From: Phycisphaerales bacterium
GTDB taxonomy: Bacteria; Planctomycetota; Phycisphaerae; Phycisphaerales; UBA1924
Assembly (NCBI GenBank): GCA_020850415.1
Contig: JADZER010000059.1
Coordinates: forward strand, 81,283-145,282
Length of the DNA: 64,000 bases
Direction: 5' to 3'
Part shown: positions 8,291 through 18,035 of the stretch, piece by piece
Position numbering within the stretch: position 1 is the first letter of the stretch
How the letters are laid out: each line of letters starts with the position of its first letter
Notes under the pieces: model-generated
The model's input: only the letters and a program-made list of their open reading frames with translations
What the model was told of the DNA's origin: nothing
The model's database searches: none
Made by a program: the position numbers and the translations under genes

Positions 8291-10075
8291 CTACACATCC
8301 ACCCGGTCATCGAACTCCCAGTGCAGCCCCAGGTTCACCACCCCGCTCGTCGGAGAACCCTCCAGCGCCCCGCCCATCCCCTTGAGCTGCAGCTCGCTCA
8401 TCTGCAGCCGGAAGCTCCCGTCCTCCTGCTCGCTGCCGCGGAAGTGCCCCCCGCGGGCGAACAGCCCGTTCGTGAACAGTTCACCCGCCGTGCCGTCGGC
8501 GATCCGGCGCACATCGTTGGTCCCCAGGCACATCCCGAAGACCCGCACGCCGTAGAAGTCGTCGACCGCCCCGCTCCGGATGTTCGCCGCGATCCACGCC
8601 ACCACCAACGCGATCCAAGCCGAGATGATCTCCCGCGTCACCCCCGCGATGATCGCCGAGATCAGCGCCGCCATCTCCGCGGCCATCTCAGCCGCGATCT
8701 CCGCCTGCATCTCCGCCACCCGCTCGCGCATCTCCTCCAGGAACGCCGTCAGCTCCGCCGCCGCCGCGTCGTGTATCATCTCCTCAGCGATCTCCGCCAT
8801 TGACGCCTGCCAGTCCGCCAGCGCCCCGCCGTCGTCCTCCTCCATCACCGAGATTACCGCCGTGAACGCCCGGGGCCAGTAGGTCTGGTTCGGCGTCCCG
8901 AGGTAGAAGCTCGCCTGCTGCCCGAACGGGTGCTTCTCGCGGTCGTCCTCGTCCAGCGTGAACGAGCTCGGCCCGATCCGGATCGGCACGCTCGCCCCCT
9001 GGGGCGTGTGCTGGATGATGAACCCCGAGAGATGGAACTCCTCGTCCCCCGGGCCCGACTGGTCGTTGACCATCTGGAACCAGTCCAGGTAGAACCGCGC
9101 CCGCTTGTACACCGACACATTCTCGATCGTGAACTCCGTGATCGGCGTCTCGAACTCCTCCCCGTACCGGATGATCGCCGGGGGCGACCACGCCCCCACG
9201 CCCTCCGGGGCTTCCCGTTCCGGGGCCGGACCAACCGGCGTCAGCGCCCGACGCCCCGCGTCGCGCCCCACCGCCACCACACGCGCCCGCCCCACCGGCA
9301 GCACCCGTAGGTGATACACCGCCGCCTGATGGGGCGGCTTCGGGGGCAGGTACTCCCGCAGCGGGATGGCGAAGTACCCCCCCACCGCCGACCCGGGCGT
9401 CCCGTCCGGCAGGTGCCCGCCCGCGAGCAGTGCCCCCTCGCTCCCGGGCGTCACCGGCCCGCGAAGCTCCCAGTACCCGCGGGCCGCCTCGGCCTCCTGG
9501 CTGCTCCAACGGAACTCGAGCATCTCCACCGAGCTCATATTGATCTCGCGGCGCCAGGTATCCAGGCCCTCGTTCGAGGCCAGCCGCAGGTCCACGCGGG
9601 TCCGGGACACCCGCTGGGCCCGGGGGCGTCCGCCCCCCGCCCCGCGCAGGGCATCCCGGGCCGAGCTCTCCAGACCCGGCCGGGCGGCCTCCAGCCGGCG
9701 CCGTACGAGGCGCCGGACCTGCCCCTCCAGCCCCCGGTCGAGATCGATCCGTTCGGCGGCCCGCGCCACCCGCCCTCGCGCCGGTCGCGCGACGGCAGCG
9801 CCGACCGGCGTGCGTGCCCCCGCCGCCCCCACCATCGCGCTCACGCGAGCCTGCGCGGGGGCGCCCAGCGCGCTGAACCGCGTCCGCACCCGTGCCGCCG
9901 CCGACTCACGACGCACCGAACCCGGCGCCGCATCCGCCGCCTCTTCTGTCAGGCGCGCCAGCTCGGCCGCCACGCCGAGGGCGAACGCCTGATCCTGTTC
10001 GTCGAGCCCCACGGGCTCCGGCCGACGCCACGCCGCACGGATCCCCGCAACCTCACCCGCACTCAGTCGAGACAT
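8291..10075 (-). CDS. Large protein of unknown function with an Ala/Glu/Ile amphipathic helix tract
   Basis: This 594-residue protein is not recognised. Residues 1-170 are Ala/Arg-rich and look helical. The middle part is mixed alpha/beta (FYLDWFQMVNDQSGPGDEE, HLSGFIIQHTPQGASVPIR). Residues ~425-500 form a long helix of repeated small-residue heptads (MQAEIAAEMAAEMAALISAI), followed by a hydrophobic, Trp-containing stretch (SAWIALVVAWIAANI) that might be a membrane hairpin. The C-terminus returns to mixed structure. There is no signal peptide. ATG at 10073-10075 is chosen because reading further upstream would overlap psuG on the other strand. Confidence 0.6.
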   Translation of the reverse strand: MSRLSAGEVAGIRAAWRRPEPVGLDEQDQAFALGVAAELARLTEEAADAAPGSVRRESAAARVRTRFSALGAPAQARVSAMVGAAGARTPVGAAVARPARGRVARAAERIDLDRGLEGQVRRLVRRRLEAARPGLESSARDALRGAGGGRPRAQRVSRTRVDLRLASNEGLDTWRREINMSSVEMLEFRWSSQEAEAARGYWELRGPVTPGSEGALLAGGHLPDGTPGSAVGGYFAIPLREYLPPKPPHQAAVYHLRVLPVGRARVVAVGRDAGRRALTPVGPAPEREAPEGVGAWSPPAIIRYGEEFETPITEFTIENVSVYKRARFYLDWFQMVNDQSGPGDEEFHLSGFIIQHTPQGASVPIRIGPSSFTLDEDDREKHPFGQQASFYLGTPNQTYWPRAFTAVISVMEEDDGGALADWQASMAEIAEEMIHDAAAAELTAFLEEMRERVAEMQAEIAAEMAAEMAALISAIIAGVTREIISAWIALVVAWIAANIRSGAVDDFYGVRVFGMCLGTNDVRRIADGTAGELFTNGLFARGGHFRGSEQEDGSFRLQMSELQLKGMGGALEGSPTSGVVNLGLHWEFDDRVDV

Positions 10076-10268
10076 TGGTAGGCCCTCCCAGGCTCTGCTT
10101 CCTTGCTCCGGCCGCGGCGACCACGCCGCGGCTCTCCGAAGAGAGACGCGAGATCCAGCCGCCCGGGCCACCCCCGATGTCCAAATCCGGGCGGCATTCC
10201 GCGCCCGATTCCCGGCGCGTTTACTGGGTCGCTTCGTCCCCGCCCCTGTTCCCCCCCAACAATCCCCC

Positions 10269-11138
10269 ATGCACCTGCTCAACCGCGCCCTCCGCCCGGC
10301 CGTCGCTCTGGAAACCACCATCCTCGTCCACGGCGTGCCCCGGCCCGACGCCCCGAGCCTGGCCGAGCGCCTCGCCGGGGCCGTCCGCGAGGCCGGCGCG
10401 TTCCCCGCCACCGTCGGCGTCATCGCCGGGCGCCCCACCGTGGGGCTGACGGATGACGAACTCCGACAACTCCTCGACGCCGTCCATGTCGAGAAGGTCA
10501 ATGCGTCGAATCTGGGCGTCGTCATCCACCGCCGGGCCCACGGCGTCACCACCGTCAGCACCACCATCGAGCTGGCGGCCCTCGCGGGCGTCCGGGTCAT
10601 GGCCACCGGGGGCATCGGGGGCGTGCACCGGGGTTTCGCCAGCACCCTGGACATCAGCGCCGACCTCGGGGCGATCGCCCGCACGCCGATGGCGGTCGTG
10701 ACCAGCGGGGTGAAATCGCTCCTGGACCTTCGGGCCACCCGGGAGCTGCTCGAGACGCTGGGCATCCCGGTCGTCGGCTACCGGACCGATTCGTTCCCGG
10801 CCTTCTATGTGCGCGATACCGACCTCACGCTGGACGCCCGGTTCGATGATCCCACCGACCTGGGCGCCTACGCCGCGGCCGAGCTGGCGCGGACCGGGCG
10901 GGGCATCATCATCGCCAACCCCTGCCCCGCCGAGCACGCGATGAGTGCCGAGGCCTGGGAGGCTCTGCTCGTCCTGGCCCAGGGCGAGGCGACGGGCGTG
11001 CGGGGTCGTGATGTCACCCCGGCCCTCCTTGCCCAGGTTCACAGGCTGTCGGGGGGGGCGACACTTCGGGCGAACATCTCGCTGGCGGAATCCAACGCGG
11101 CGCTGGCGGGCGGCGTGGCCCGCGCGATGGTCCGGTAG
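10269..11138 (+). CDS. psuG: Pseudouridine-5'-phosphate glycosidase
   Basis: PsuG cleaves the C-glycosidic bond of pseudouridine 5'-phosphate, reversibly giving uracil and ribose 5-phosphate. The 289-residue protein shows all the family blocks: VALETTILVHGVPRP at residue 12, GVIAGRPTVGL, KVNASNLGVV near residue 76, MATGGIGGVHRG, DISADLGAIARTPMAVV, ANPCPAEHAM and the terminal SLAESNAALAGGVA. Length is normal. The usual partner, pseudouridine kinase (psuK), is not adjacent; in many organisms it is fused or neighbouring. No Shine-Dalgarno is visible upstream of the ATG. Confidence 0.95.
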   Translation: MHLLNRALRPAVALETTILVHGVPRPDAPSLAERLAGAVREAGAFPATVGVIAGRPTVGLTDDELRQLLDAVHVEKVNASNLGVVIHRRAHGVTTVSTTIELAALAGVRVMATGGIGGVHRGFASTLDISADLGAIARTPMAVVTSGVKSLLDLRATRELLETLGIPVVGYRTDSFPAFYVRDTDLTLDARFDDPTDLGAYAAAELARTGRGIIIANPCPAEHAMSAEAWEALLVLAQGEATGVRGRDVTPALLAQVHRLSGGATLRANISLAESNAALAGGVARAMVR

Positions 11139-11201
11139 CGAACCGGCCCCTGAAACCCGCTTCCGGGGCGCGCCAAGATCGCATTCAGACCTCCCCCGGG
11201 A

Positions 11202-11230
11202 TTGGCTCTGGGGCCGCGCCGCCGTACACT
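11202..11230 (+). promoter_or_regulatory. Candidate promoter of the 698-residue exoprotein gene
   Basis: TTGGCT, a 17-base spacer, then TACACT. It lies in the 266-bp gap before the ATG at 11405, leaving a ~170-base 5' leader that ends in AAGGAG. Confidence 0.4.
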
Positions 11231-11404
11231 TCGTGCACGAGGAGTTCGCCCCTCGCCGCTCGGGCGAGACGGCACATCACGAGAGAACGGGGCGCTCGGG
11301 TTGTCGGCAGGCCGTCTTACCGCACGCGGGGTGCGGGGGGGCGATCCGGAGCCGGACGCCGGACGCCCCACCAAGCACGCATCACACACAAGGAGCATGC
11401 CTCG

Positions 11405-13501
11405 ATGAAGCTGACCAACCGACTGGCTCTGACGGTAGCCGCCTGCGGCGTTGCGACCACGGCGTTCGCGCAGGACTCCGTGTCCCCCACCGGGGCGCTG
11501 CCGGGCGACGCGCTGAGCGTCTACGACGCGTCCGAGTCGTGCAACTCCTATGTCATCGACGCGACGGACTTCGCGGCGTCGTGGGGCACCGCCCTGCGGA
11601 TGGCGCCGGTGATCAAGAGCCCGCGCATGCCCAACACCACCTTCTTCAACAACCTGATCTCGGCGCACGCGATCAGCCACGATGTGATCACCGCCTCGGC
11701 GTTCCCCGTGTCCAGCTACCAGCACTGGACCACCCCCGGCGCCGGCATCAACAACCAGGTCAACACCACCCCCGGCTCGGTGAATGTCAGCGGCTCGAGC
11801 CTGCAGTTCGCCGTCACCCTCGCCGACTTCGGCACGAGCTTCGAGGGCTCGTCGTACAACGGCATCCACTCGGCGGTCGTGAATGTCGATCCGACCGACG
11901 ACTCCCGCCTCTATGTTCACCGGGTCAGCACCGCGGTGAACGGCGTGAGCGGCACCGAGAACCGCTCGCAGTTCGGCGTGGGCGTCATCGACGCCAACGG
12001 CAACATGCACTACCGCGCCGATGACAACCTGACCACCGGCCCCAACAAGCTGCTCGAGGACAACATCTTCCGCACCCGCATCCTCTCCCGCGCCTGCGGC
12101 TCGTTGAATGTCATCGACAATGCCGGCGGCAGCGACGCGACCAACTGGCTCGTCGTCAGGAGCGTCACCGCCCACGGCGTCCCCAACGCGATCCCCCAGA
12201 GCATCGCCGGGCGCCCGGTCTACGGCGGCGTGAACTTCAATGTCCAGTACGGCTACGAAGTCGCCGCGGGCACCGTGGTCTACACGGGCTCGCACACCGG
12301 CGGCGCCGCCAACTCCCGCGGCTCCAACGGCGCGAGCATCACCCCCTGGTTCGGCGGGAACGGCGTCACCGCCTACGCTCTCCAGGCCAAGTCGGTCAAC
12401 GCCGACACCGACGGCATCAGCGTCTGGGATGCGGACGCCAACGGCAATGTCACCACCGCCCGCCTCCTGCTCGTCCCCTGCGCCCCGGGCCAGGCCGGCA
12501 CCGTCACCGACAACAACGACGGCTATGTGATCGGCGCTACCGGCGGCTCGCCCGGCTGGGACCTCGACGGGTACCACAGCCAGACCGCCTTCCGCGGCGG
12601 CACGGGCTCGGCGGCCATCACCGTCGGGCCCACCGGGGAGCGGCTCGTCGCCAGCACCGCCTACGACAACCTCATCGGCGGCAACGACAACCCCTCCAAC
12701 GCCATCGTCGTCGGCAAGCACAACACCGGCGCCGGCACCACCGCGTGGACGCTCGCCGGCTACTACGACGCCGCGGCCGACCAGGGCAAGGAGATCAAGG
12801 ACGGCCCCGGCGGCAATGTGATCGGCGTGATGACCGGCATGTTCAAGGTCAGCGGCGGCTCGCCCCTCGGCCCGTCCATCTCGCAGCCTGCGTTCGACTG
12901 CGCGGGCAATGTGTACTTCGTCGCCGCCGCGGAGCTCTATGGCGATCTGGGCAGCGACTTCGATGTCTGCCTGCTCCGCGCCGTCTACGACCAGGCCACC
13001 TTCAGCTACGAGCTCGAGCTGATCGCCACCAGCGGCGATGTGTACGCCGGCAACAACTCCGGCACCCCCTACTCCATCACCTTCATCGACCTGACCGACA
13101 GCGACTCGATCTCGTCGGGCTCGTTCTACGCCAGCAATGTCATGGGCGCCTGCTGGGGCGGCACCGACCCGGCCGACCTCGACGGCTCGACCGACCCGCG
13201 GGCCGTGGGCGGCGTGGTCCTCAACGCCCGGATCACCTACGACACCGACGGCGACGGCCAGTTCGACAACACCCTCGACGAGAACTACCGCTCGCTCCTG
13301 CTCATCACGGGCACCGGCCTCGCGAGCGACCCCTGCGACTACGCCGACTTCAACAACGACGGCGTCGTCAACACCCAGGACATGCTCGCCTACCTGAACG
13401 CATGGTCGACCGGCAACATCGCCGCCGACTGCGACGGGAGCGGCGCCGTCAACACGATCGACTTCCTCTGCTTCCTCAACCAGTGGGCCGCCTGCCGGTG
13501 A
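11405..13501 (+). CDS. Secreted protein of unknown function with C-terminal GC-type dockerin
   Basis: This 698-residue protein starts with a signal peptide (TNRLALTVAACGVATTAFAQ). The body is Gly/Asn/Asp/Ser-rich and reads like a beta-propeller or beta-sandwich exoprotein, but no catalytic motif is recognised. The last ~55 residues are a paired dockerin-like element: DFNNDGVVNTQDMLAYLNAW, then DCDGSGAVNTIDFLCFLNQW, ending Ala-Cys-Arg. Each half has an EF-hand-like calcium loop. In Phycisphaerae such ends mark exported proteins; the receptor is unknown. AAGGAG lies nine bases before the ATG and a clear terminator follows. Confidence 0.8.
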   Translation: MKLTNRLALTVAACGVATTAFAQDSVSPTGALPGDALSVYDASESCNSYVIDATDFAASWGTALRMAPVIKSPRMPNTTFFNNLISAHAISHDVITASAFPVSSYQHWTTPGAGINNQVNTTPGSVNVSGSSLQFAVTLADFGTSFEGSSYNGIHSAVVNVDPTDDSRLYVHRVSTAVNGVSGTENRSQFGVGVIDANGNMHYRADDNLTTGPNKLLEDNIFRTRILSRACGSLNVIDNAGGSDATNWLVVRSVTAHGVPNAIPQSIAGRPVYGGVNFNVQYGYEVAAGTVVYTGSHTGGAANSRGSNGASITPWFGGNGVTAYALQAKSVNADTDGISVWDADANGNVTTARLLLVPCAPGQAGTVTDNNDGYVIGATGGSPGWDLDGYHSQTAFRGGTGSAAITVGPTGERLVASTAYDNLIGGNDNPSNAIVVGKHNTGAGTTAWTLAGYYDAAADQGKEIKDGPGGNVIGVMTGMFKVSGGSPLGPSISQPAFDCAGNVYFVAAAELYGDLGSDFDVCLLRAVYDQATFSYELELIATSGDVYAGNNSGTPYSITFIDLTDSDSISSGSFYASNVMGACWGGTDPADLDGSTDPRAVGGVVLNARITYDTDGDGQFDNTLDENYRSLLLITGTGLASDPCDYADFNNDGVVNTQDMLAYLNAWSTGNIAADCDGSGAVNTIDFLCFLNQWAACR

Positions 13502-13533
13502 TGCGCGGCCAGAGGGAATGAACACGATCTTCA

Positions 13534-13567
13534 CGCACCCCCGTCGAGAGGCGGGGGTGCGGCTTTT
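13534..13567 (+). terminator. Rho-independent terminator
   Basis: A 10-bp stem (CGCACCCCCG with CGGGGGTGCG) and an 8-base loop are followed by GCTTTT, about 35 bases after the stop of the 698-residue exoprotein gene. Confidence 0.8.
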
Positions 13568-13614
13568 GCCCGCAGACCCGCGTCACGCGACGACGCCAGC
13601 CACGGAGACGACTC

Positions 13615-15288
13615 ATGCGTCGAACCCCAGCCCACGCCCTTCTCTGCGCTGCCCCGCTGGCCATGCTCACCCCGGTCGCCGCGGCACAGTGGGATCCCAA
13701 CAGCGCCCAGTGGCGTGAGGCCGACGCCGACCACCTCCGCGTCATGACCTGGAATGTCCAGGACGCGATCTGCTCCTCGACCACCCGCAAGAAGGAGCAG
13801 CTCGGCGACTGGCATGCCATCGTCTGCATCGTCGCCTCGCTCCGGCCGGATGTGCTGATCCTCCAGGAGACCGGCGATAACTCCGGCAACGGCACCGGCT
13901 CGGGCGTCGACTCGGTCTCCAACCTCGAGACCACGATCGACCTGTTCCTCCACGGCGGGACCGACCCGTTCGAGGGCGGGGCCGTCACCTCCTATGTCCA
14001 GAAGTACGCGCCCGGCTACGACCTGCCCTATGTCTTCGTGTCCAGCGCCAACGACGGGTTCAACCGCAACATCATCCTGAGCCGCTACCCCTTCGCGGAC
14101 CTCAACGGCGACACCAAGAGCCAGATCCCCGACATCGGCTTTGTCGCGCCCGACGAGTGGGCTCCCGGCGGGAACGGCGGCATCCGCGGGTTCATGTTCG
14201 CCGAGATCGACCTGCCCGACGGCACCTATGTCGGAGACGCCGTCATCGGCAACGCCCACCTCAAGAGCGGCGGCACCACCGAGGACCACGACGACCGCGT
14301 GCGGGCGGCGCAGAATGTCGGCTACTACATCTACTACCTTCTCGGCGGCGCCGGCACCGGCACGCCAGACCCCCACGGCAAGATCGCCGACAGCCCCCAG
14401 GCCCAGACCGTCCTCACCGCCGAAACGCCCGTCATCATCGGCGGCGACTGGAACGAGGACGAGGTCCGAAATGGCGGCACCGTCGGCCCGGCCGACTGGC
14501 TCGTCCGAGGCGGAAGCCTCGGCGGGACCGACGGCACCGACCGGGACACCACCGACTCCCGCTACGACTCGGCCACCGAGTACTTCACCGCCAGCCGCGT
14601 GACGCAGGGCTCCTCCAGCAAGCTCGACTACCTCGGCGCGTGGGACTCCGCGGCGACAGCCGTCAACGAGTTCGTTTTCCTCTCCTCGGCCGTGCCCAGC
14701 GGCAAGCACCCCGCCGAACTCCTGAACTTCCCGTTCCCCTCCAACCCGGTGCCCTCCCTCGCCAGCAGCACCGCGTCGGACCACCGGCCGGTCATCGTGG
14801 ACTTCGTGCTCGCGACAAACGGCGGCGACCCGTTGCCCGGGGAGTTCGCGCTGCTGAGCCCCGCCGACGACGCGACGGAGGTCCCGCGCGAGGCGCTCCT
14901 GACCTGGGAGGCCTCCACCGACGCCGAGACCTACACCCTCACCATCGCGACCGACCCGGCGATGAATGATGTCGTGCTGAGCCTGCCCGGGCTCACCGAC
15001 CTGTTCCACCAGCTCAGCGGCCCCGTGCTCAGCGCCTGCGACGAGTACTACTGGGGCGTGGAAGCCGTCAACGGCGCGGGGCAGACGCTGTCGACCCCCT
15101 ACCCGGGCCGCTTCTCGACCGAGGGCATCGCCGACACCAACGGCGACGGGACGATCAACACGCTTGATGTGCTGACCTTCCTGAATCTGTGGAGCGCCGG
15201 CGACCCCGGCGCGGATGTCAACCTCGACGGGTCGGTCAACACGCTGGATGTGCTGTACTACCTCAACGCCTACAACGCCGGCTGCTGA
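13615..15288 (+). CDS. Secreted endonuclease/exonuclease/phosphatase-family protein with GC-type dockerin
   Basis: This 557-residue protein has an N-terminal signal ending PVAAAQ. Residues ~40-400 follow the EEP (DNase I-like) fold: LRVMTWNVQD near the start with the catalytic Asn, ILQETGD with the metal-binding Glu, GGDWNEDE in the middle and SDHRPVIVDF at the end with the catalytic His. It should be a Mg-dependent nuclease or phosphoesterase acting outside the cytoplasm. Residues ~410-505 look like a fibronectin III-type module (PREALLTWEASTDAETYTL). The end is a paired dockerin (DTNGDGTINTLDVLTFLNLW; DVNLDGSVNTLDVLYYLNAY) closing in Gly-Cys. Confidence 0.88.
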   Translation: MRRTPAHALLCAAPLAMLTPVAAAQWDPNSAQWREADADHLRVMTWNVQDAICSSTTRKKEQLGDWHAIVCIVASLRPDVLILQETGDNSGNGTGSGVDSVSNLETTIDLFLHGGTDPFEGGAVTSYVQKYAPGYDLPYVFVSSANDGFNRNIILSRYPFADLNGDTKSQIPDIGFVAPDEWAPGGNGGIRGFMFAEIDLPDGTYVGDAVIGNAHLKSGGTTEDHDDRVRAAQNVGYYIYYLLGGAGTGTPDPHGKIADSPQAQTVLTAETPVIIGGDWNEDEVRNGGTVGPADWLVRGGSLGGTDGTDRDTTDSRYDSATEYFTASRVTQGSSSKLDYLGAWDSAATAVNEFVFLSSAVPSGKHPAELLNFPFPSNPVPSLASSTASDHRPVIVDFVLATNGGDPLPGEFALLSPADDATEVPREALLTWEASTDAETYTLTIATDPAMNDVVLSLPGLTDLFHQLSGPVLSACDEYYWGVEAVNGAGQTLSTPYPGRFSTEGIADTNGDGTINTLDVLTFLNLWSAGDPGADVNLDGSVNTLDVLYYLNAYNAGC

Positions 15289-15298
15289 AGGCCCGGGC

Positions 15299-15787
15299 TC
15301 AGGAGCCCTTGTAGCGTCGGAGTTCGTCGAGCGTCGAGTCGAGCTGGCTCTTGAGCCGGCGGACGCGCAGCAGGCTGCGGACGCGGGTGACCAGCTCGAG
15401 ACGGTTGACCGGCTTGGTGAGGAAGTCGTCCGCCCCCGCCTCGACCGCCCGCTCGACATCCCCGACCTCGTTGAGGGCGGTGACCATGATCACGGGCACA
15501 TCCCGGGTCCGCGGGCTGGCCTTGATCCGCTCGCAGACCTGGAAGCCGCTCATCCGGGGCATCATGACATCCAGGAGGACCAGGTCCGGCACCGCGGCTT
15601 CCACCGCCCCCATCGCCTCCACCCCGTCCCGGGCGGTACGGATCGAGCACCCCAGCCCGTCCAGGTAGGCCTGGAGGAGCTCGAGGTTCTGCTCGTTGTC
15701 ATCCACGATCAGGACGCTGGCATGGTCCAGGGCGTCGTCGACGGTTCCCGGACTAGGGGGCAGGTCGGGGCGGTGCTGGTGGGTCAT
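15299..15787 (-). CDS. Receiver-domain response regulator
   Basis: This is a 162-residue protein. Residues ~22-140 form a CheY-like receiver: acidic pair in VLIVDDNEQN, phospho-acceptor Asp in LVLLDVMMPRMSG, Thr in MVTAL, and the conserved Lys in FLTKPVN. Only a short helical tail follows (RRLKSQLDSTLDELRRYKGS), with no DNA-binding or enzymatic output domain. It must therefore act by protein contact or phosphorelay. No histidine kinase is adjacent. A GGAG site precedes the ATG. Its stop lies 10 bases from the convergent nuclease gene. Confidence 0.9.
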   Translation of the reverse strand: MTHQHRPDLPPSPGTVDDALDHASVLIVDDNEQNLELLQAYLDGLGCSIRTARDGVEAMGAVEAAVPDLVLLDVMMPRMSGFQVCERIKASPRTRDVPVIMVTALNEVGDVERAVEAGADDFLTKPVNRLELVTRVRSLLRVRRLKSQLDSTLDELRRYKGS

Positions 15788-15927
15788 TCTCCGGACTCCT
15801 GCTCAACCATCCGGCATCTGACCGGTATAACCACGGAACTTTGCATGAGCGGTCGCGTCGAAGCCAATGATAAGCCCATTGGGCGCGCGACGCCCCTGGT
15901 ACCCCGCCGCCCGAGGATTTCCGAACA

Positions 15928-16380
15928 ATGGCTAAACGCATCCCCACCCGCCCCGCCTGGGCCGATCGATTCGCAAGCCCCACCGCCGAGGGGCTTCTCG
16001 GGGCGATCGGCGGCGATCTGGGCTCCCTCGCGGCCGAGATGCGCCAGGCCCTCCGGGCAGAGCCTTCCCTGCGGGAGTCACTCCGGTGGTGCGGGTTGCC
16101 GTGGCGGTGGGCCCTTGCGTACGCCGACGGGTCCGGTGCTGAGGCAGCCTATCTGGTCCCCAATCCCGACGGCCCGTGTGTGGTCTTCCGGCTGAGCCAC
16201 GAGCAGGTGACGGAACTCCCGGCCCGGAAGCTGTCCCGCTACATCCGGGACGGGCTGGCCCAGGCCCGGCTGGTGGCCGGGGTCGCCTGGCCCCAGTGGT
16301 CCCTGCAGCACCAGAGCCACATCAAGGACCTGGGGGACCTGTTCGCGCTGCTGCGCGAGCCGGCCGCGGCGGGGGCCTGA
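15928..16380 (+). CDS. Conserved-looking small protein of unknown function (possibly DUF3788-like)
   Basis: This is a 150-residue cytoplasmic protein with no signal. It has a helical N-terminus (LLGAIGGDLGSLAAEMRQAL) and a strand-rich centre (WRWALAYADGSGAEAAYLVP, then GPCVVFRLSHEQ). A helical end follows (LSRYIRDGLAQARLVAGV). The pattern of a short alpha/beta domain with Trp-rich strands recalls DUF3788 proteins, but this is a weak guess. It sits between the divergent response regulator gene and the DD-peptidase gene, 103 bases before the latter. Confidence 0.55.
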   Translation: MAKRIPTRPAWADRFASPTAEGLLGAIGGDLGSLAAEMRQALRAEPSLRESLRWCGLPWRWALAYADGSGAEAAYLVPNPDGPCVVFRLSHEQVTELPARKLSRYIRDGLAQARLVAGVAWPQWSLQHQSHIKDLGDLFALLREPAAAGA

Positions 16381-16483
16381 ACCCCGATCCCGTTGCAGCC
16401 CCGCGCGCGCTCCAGCCGATGGTAGCGGTGCCCCGGTGAGAACCCCCCGGGCGGGGTGGTGCATCGAGGACAGGGAGAGTTCG

Positions 16484-18028
16484 ATGAAGACACGACCGGC
16501 GTTGGCAACCCGATCCCGCATCCAGCTTCGGGCCGCTCTGGTGGGCGTGGCGGTGGTCTTGGCGGCGGCGCCGCTGGCGGGGGCACAATCGCTTTCCCGA
16601 CGCATCGACCGAATCGTTGCCTCTGGCGACATCGGCAGCGCCAAGCTCGGGGTGCATGTCCGGGAGGTGGGGGCTTCCGCGCCGCTGGTCTCGATCAGCG
16701 CGGAGACGGCGCTCATCCCGGCGTCCAACATGAAGCTCCTGACCACCGGGGCCGCCCTCGCGGTCCTGGGACCGGACTTTGTCTTCCGCACGGAGATCGC
16801 GATCGACGGCGACACGGTGATCGTCCGCGGCTCGGGTGACCCGGCCCTCGCCGACCCGGAGGTGCTCCGCAACACCGAGCCCAGGATGACGGTCGAGGAC
16901 TTCTTGAACACCCTGGCGGGCGCGGTCGCCGACAAGCTCGACGGGCACTGCTCGCAGATCGTGATCGACGACCGGGTGTTTGACCGTGAGTTCGTCCACC
17001 CGAGCTGGGATCCCAACGACCTCAACAAGTGGTACGCGCCCGAGGTCTCCGGCCTGAACTTCCACGGGAATCTTCTGGCGCTCTTCGCCTCCCCGGCGCC
17101 GGAGGGCGCTGGCGCCCCGCCGCGATTGGTCCTCCAGCCGGCGTGCTCGTGGATCGAGATCGCCAACAAGGCCAAGACCGTGCAGGGCAGCGGCTCGAAC
17201 ACCTACTGGCCCGCCCGGTCGCCGACCGCCAACAGCTTCACGCTTTTCGGCGATGTGCGGACCACCGCGCCCACGCCCCTGAACACACCGACCCACAACA
17301 ACCCCCTGCTCTTCGGCCAGCTCCTCGCCGAGCGCCTGATGAAGCGGGGGGTCTCGGTGGGCAACGAGGCGAGGCCCGGGCTCAATCCGCCGATCGCGGT
17401 CCGTGTGGCCGGGCAGGACGAAACGCTCCCCGACGGCAAGCTGGTGGCGGTGGTGACGACCCCGCTCCAGGAGGTGCTCAACCGGTGCAACACCGACTCG
17501 ATCAACCTCTATGCCGAGGCGCTGCTCAAGCGGATCGGCTATCAGGTGACCCGCGAGCAGGGCACCTGGGCCAACGGCGCGAGCGTGATGCGGATGGCGA
17601 TCGAAGAGCGGCTCGGCGCCGACGCCGCGATCTCGACGATCATCAGCGACGGCTCCGGCCTGTCGCACGCCAACCTCGTCCGCCCCAGCACGCTGACCGC
17701 CTGGGTCGAGAGCTTCGCCACCGATGACGACCTGCGGATGCCCTACCTGACCAGCATGGCCACACCGGGACGCGGCACCTTCGCCCGGCGGTTCCACGGC
17801 ATCGACCTCGGTAACCAGGTCGCCGGCAAGAGCGGCGTCCTGACCGGGGTGCGCACGCTGTCGGGCATCGTCCAGTCCGACTCAGGACGCGAGGTGGTGT
17901 TCTCGGTCATGCTAAACGATGTGCCCGCGGCGAAGGGCCCGAATGCCTCAAAGCTCGCCGAGCGGATCGTGACCGAGATCGACGCGTGGCTGAGCGAGGT
18001 GTCGCCCAGCCCGCAGTTCGGCGGCTGA
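16484..18028 (+). CDS. D-alanyl-D-alanine carboxypeptidase/endopeptidase (PBP4-like, family S13)
   Basis: This 514-residue protein trims or opens peptidoglycan cross-links in the periplasm. A signal peptide ends at APLAGAQS. The three penicillin-binding motifs are present: SNMK near residue 80 (SxxK, nucleophile Ser), SGLSHAN near residue 390 (SxN), and GKSGVLTGVRTLSG near residue 448. The last has Ser in place of the more usual Thr in KTG. The long insertion between the first two motifs is typical of PBP4/DacB. ATG at 16484 is preferred over 16436 because CAGGGAGAG precedes it and the signal peptide then starts correctly. Confidence 0.88.
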   Translation: MKTRPALATRSRIQLRAALVGVAVVLAAAPLAGAQSLSRRIDRIVASGDIGSAKLGVHVREVGASAPLVSISAETALIPASNMKLLTTGAALAVLGPDFVFRTEIAIDGDTVIVRGSGDPALADPEVLRNTEPRMTVEDFLNTLAGAVADKLDGHCSQIVIDDRVFDREFVHPSWDPNDLNKWYAPEVSGLNFHGNLLALFASPAPEGAGAPPRLVLQPACSWIEIANKAKTVQGSGSNTYWPARSPTANSFTLFGDVRTTAPTPLNTPTHNNPLLFGQLLAERLMKRGVSVGNEARPGLNPPIAVRVAGQDETLPDGKLVAVVTTPLQEVLNRCNTDSINLYAEALLKRIGYQVTREQGTWANGASVMRMAIEERLGADAAISTIISDGSGLSHANLVRPSTLTAWVESFATDDDLRMPYLTSMATPGRGTFARRFHGIDLGNQVAGKSGVLTGVRTLSGIVQSDSGREVVFSVMLNDVPAAKGPNASKLAERIVTEIDAWLSEVSPSPQFGG

Positions 18029-18035
18029 GCACCCC

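Noticed and set aside
10076..10765. N-terminal extension of the unknown 594-residue protein
   Set aside because: It would overlap psuG, which is certain on the other strand. The extension has no coherent sequence.
13531..15459. Long minus-strand open frame opposite the nuclease gene
   Set aside because: The nuclease frame has signal peptide, catalytic motifs and dockerin. The opposite frame is Gly/Val/Ala-rich shadow sequence.
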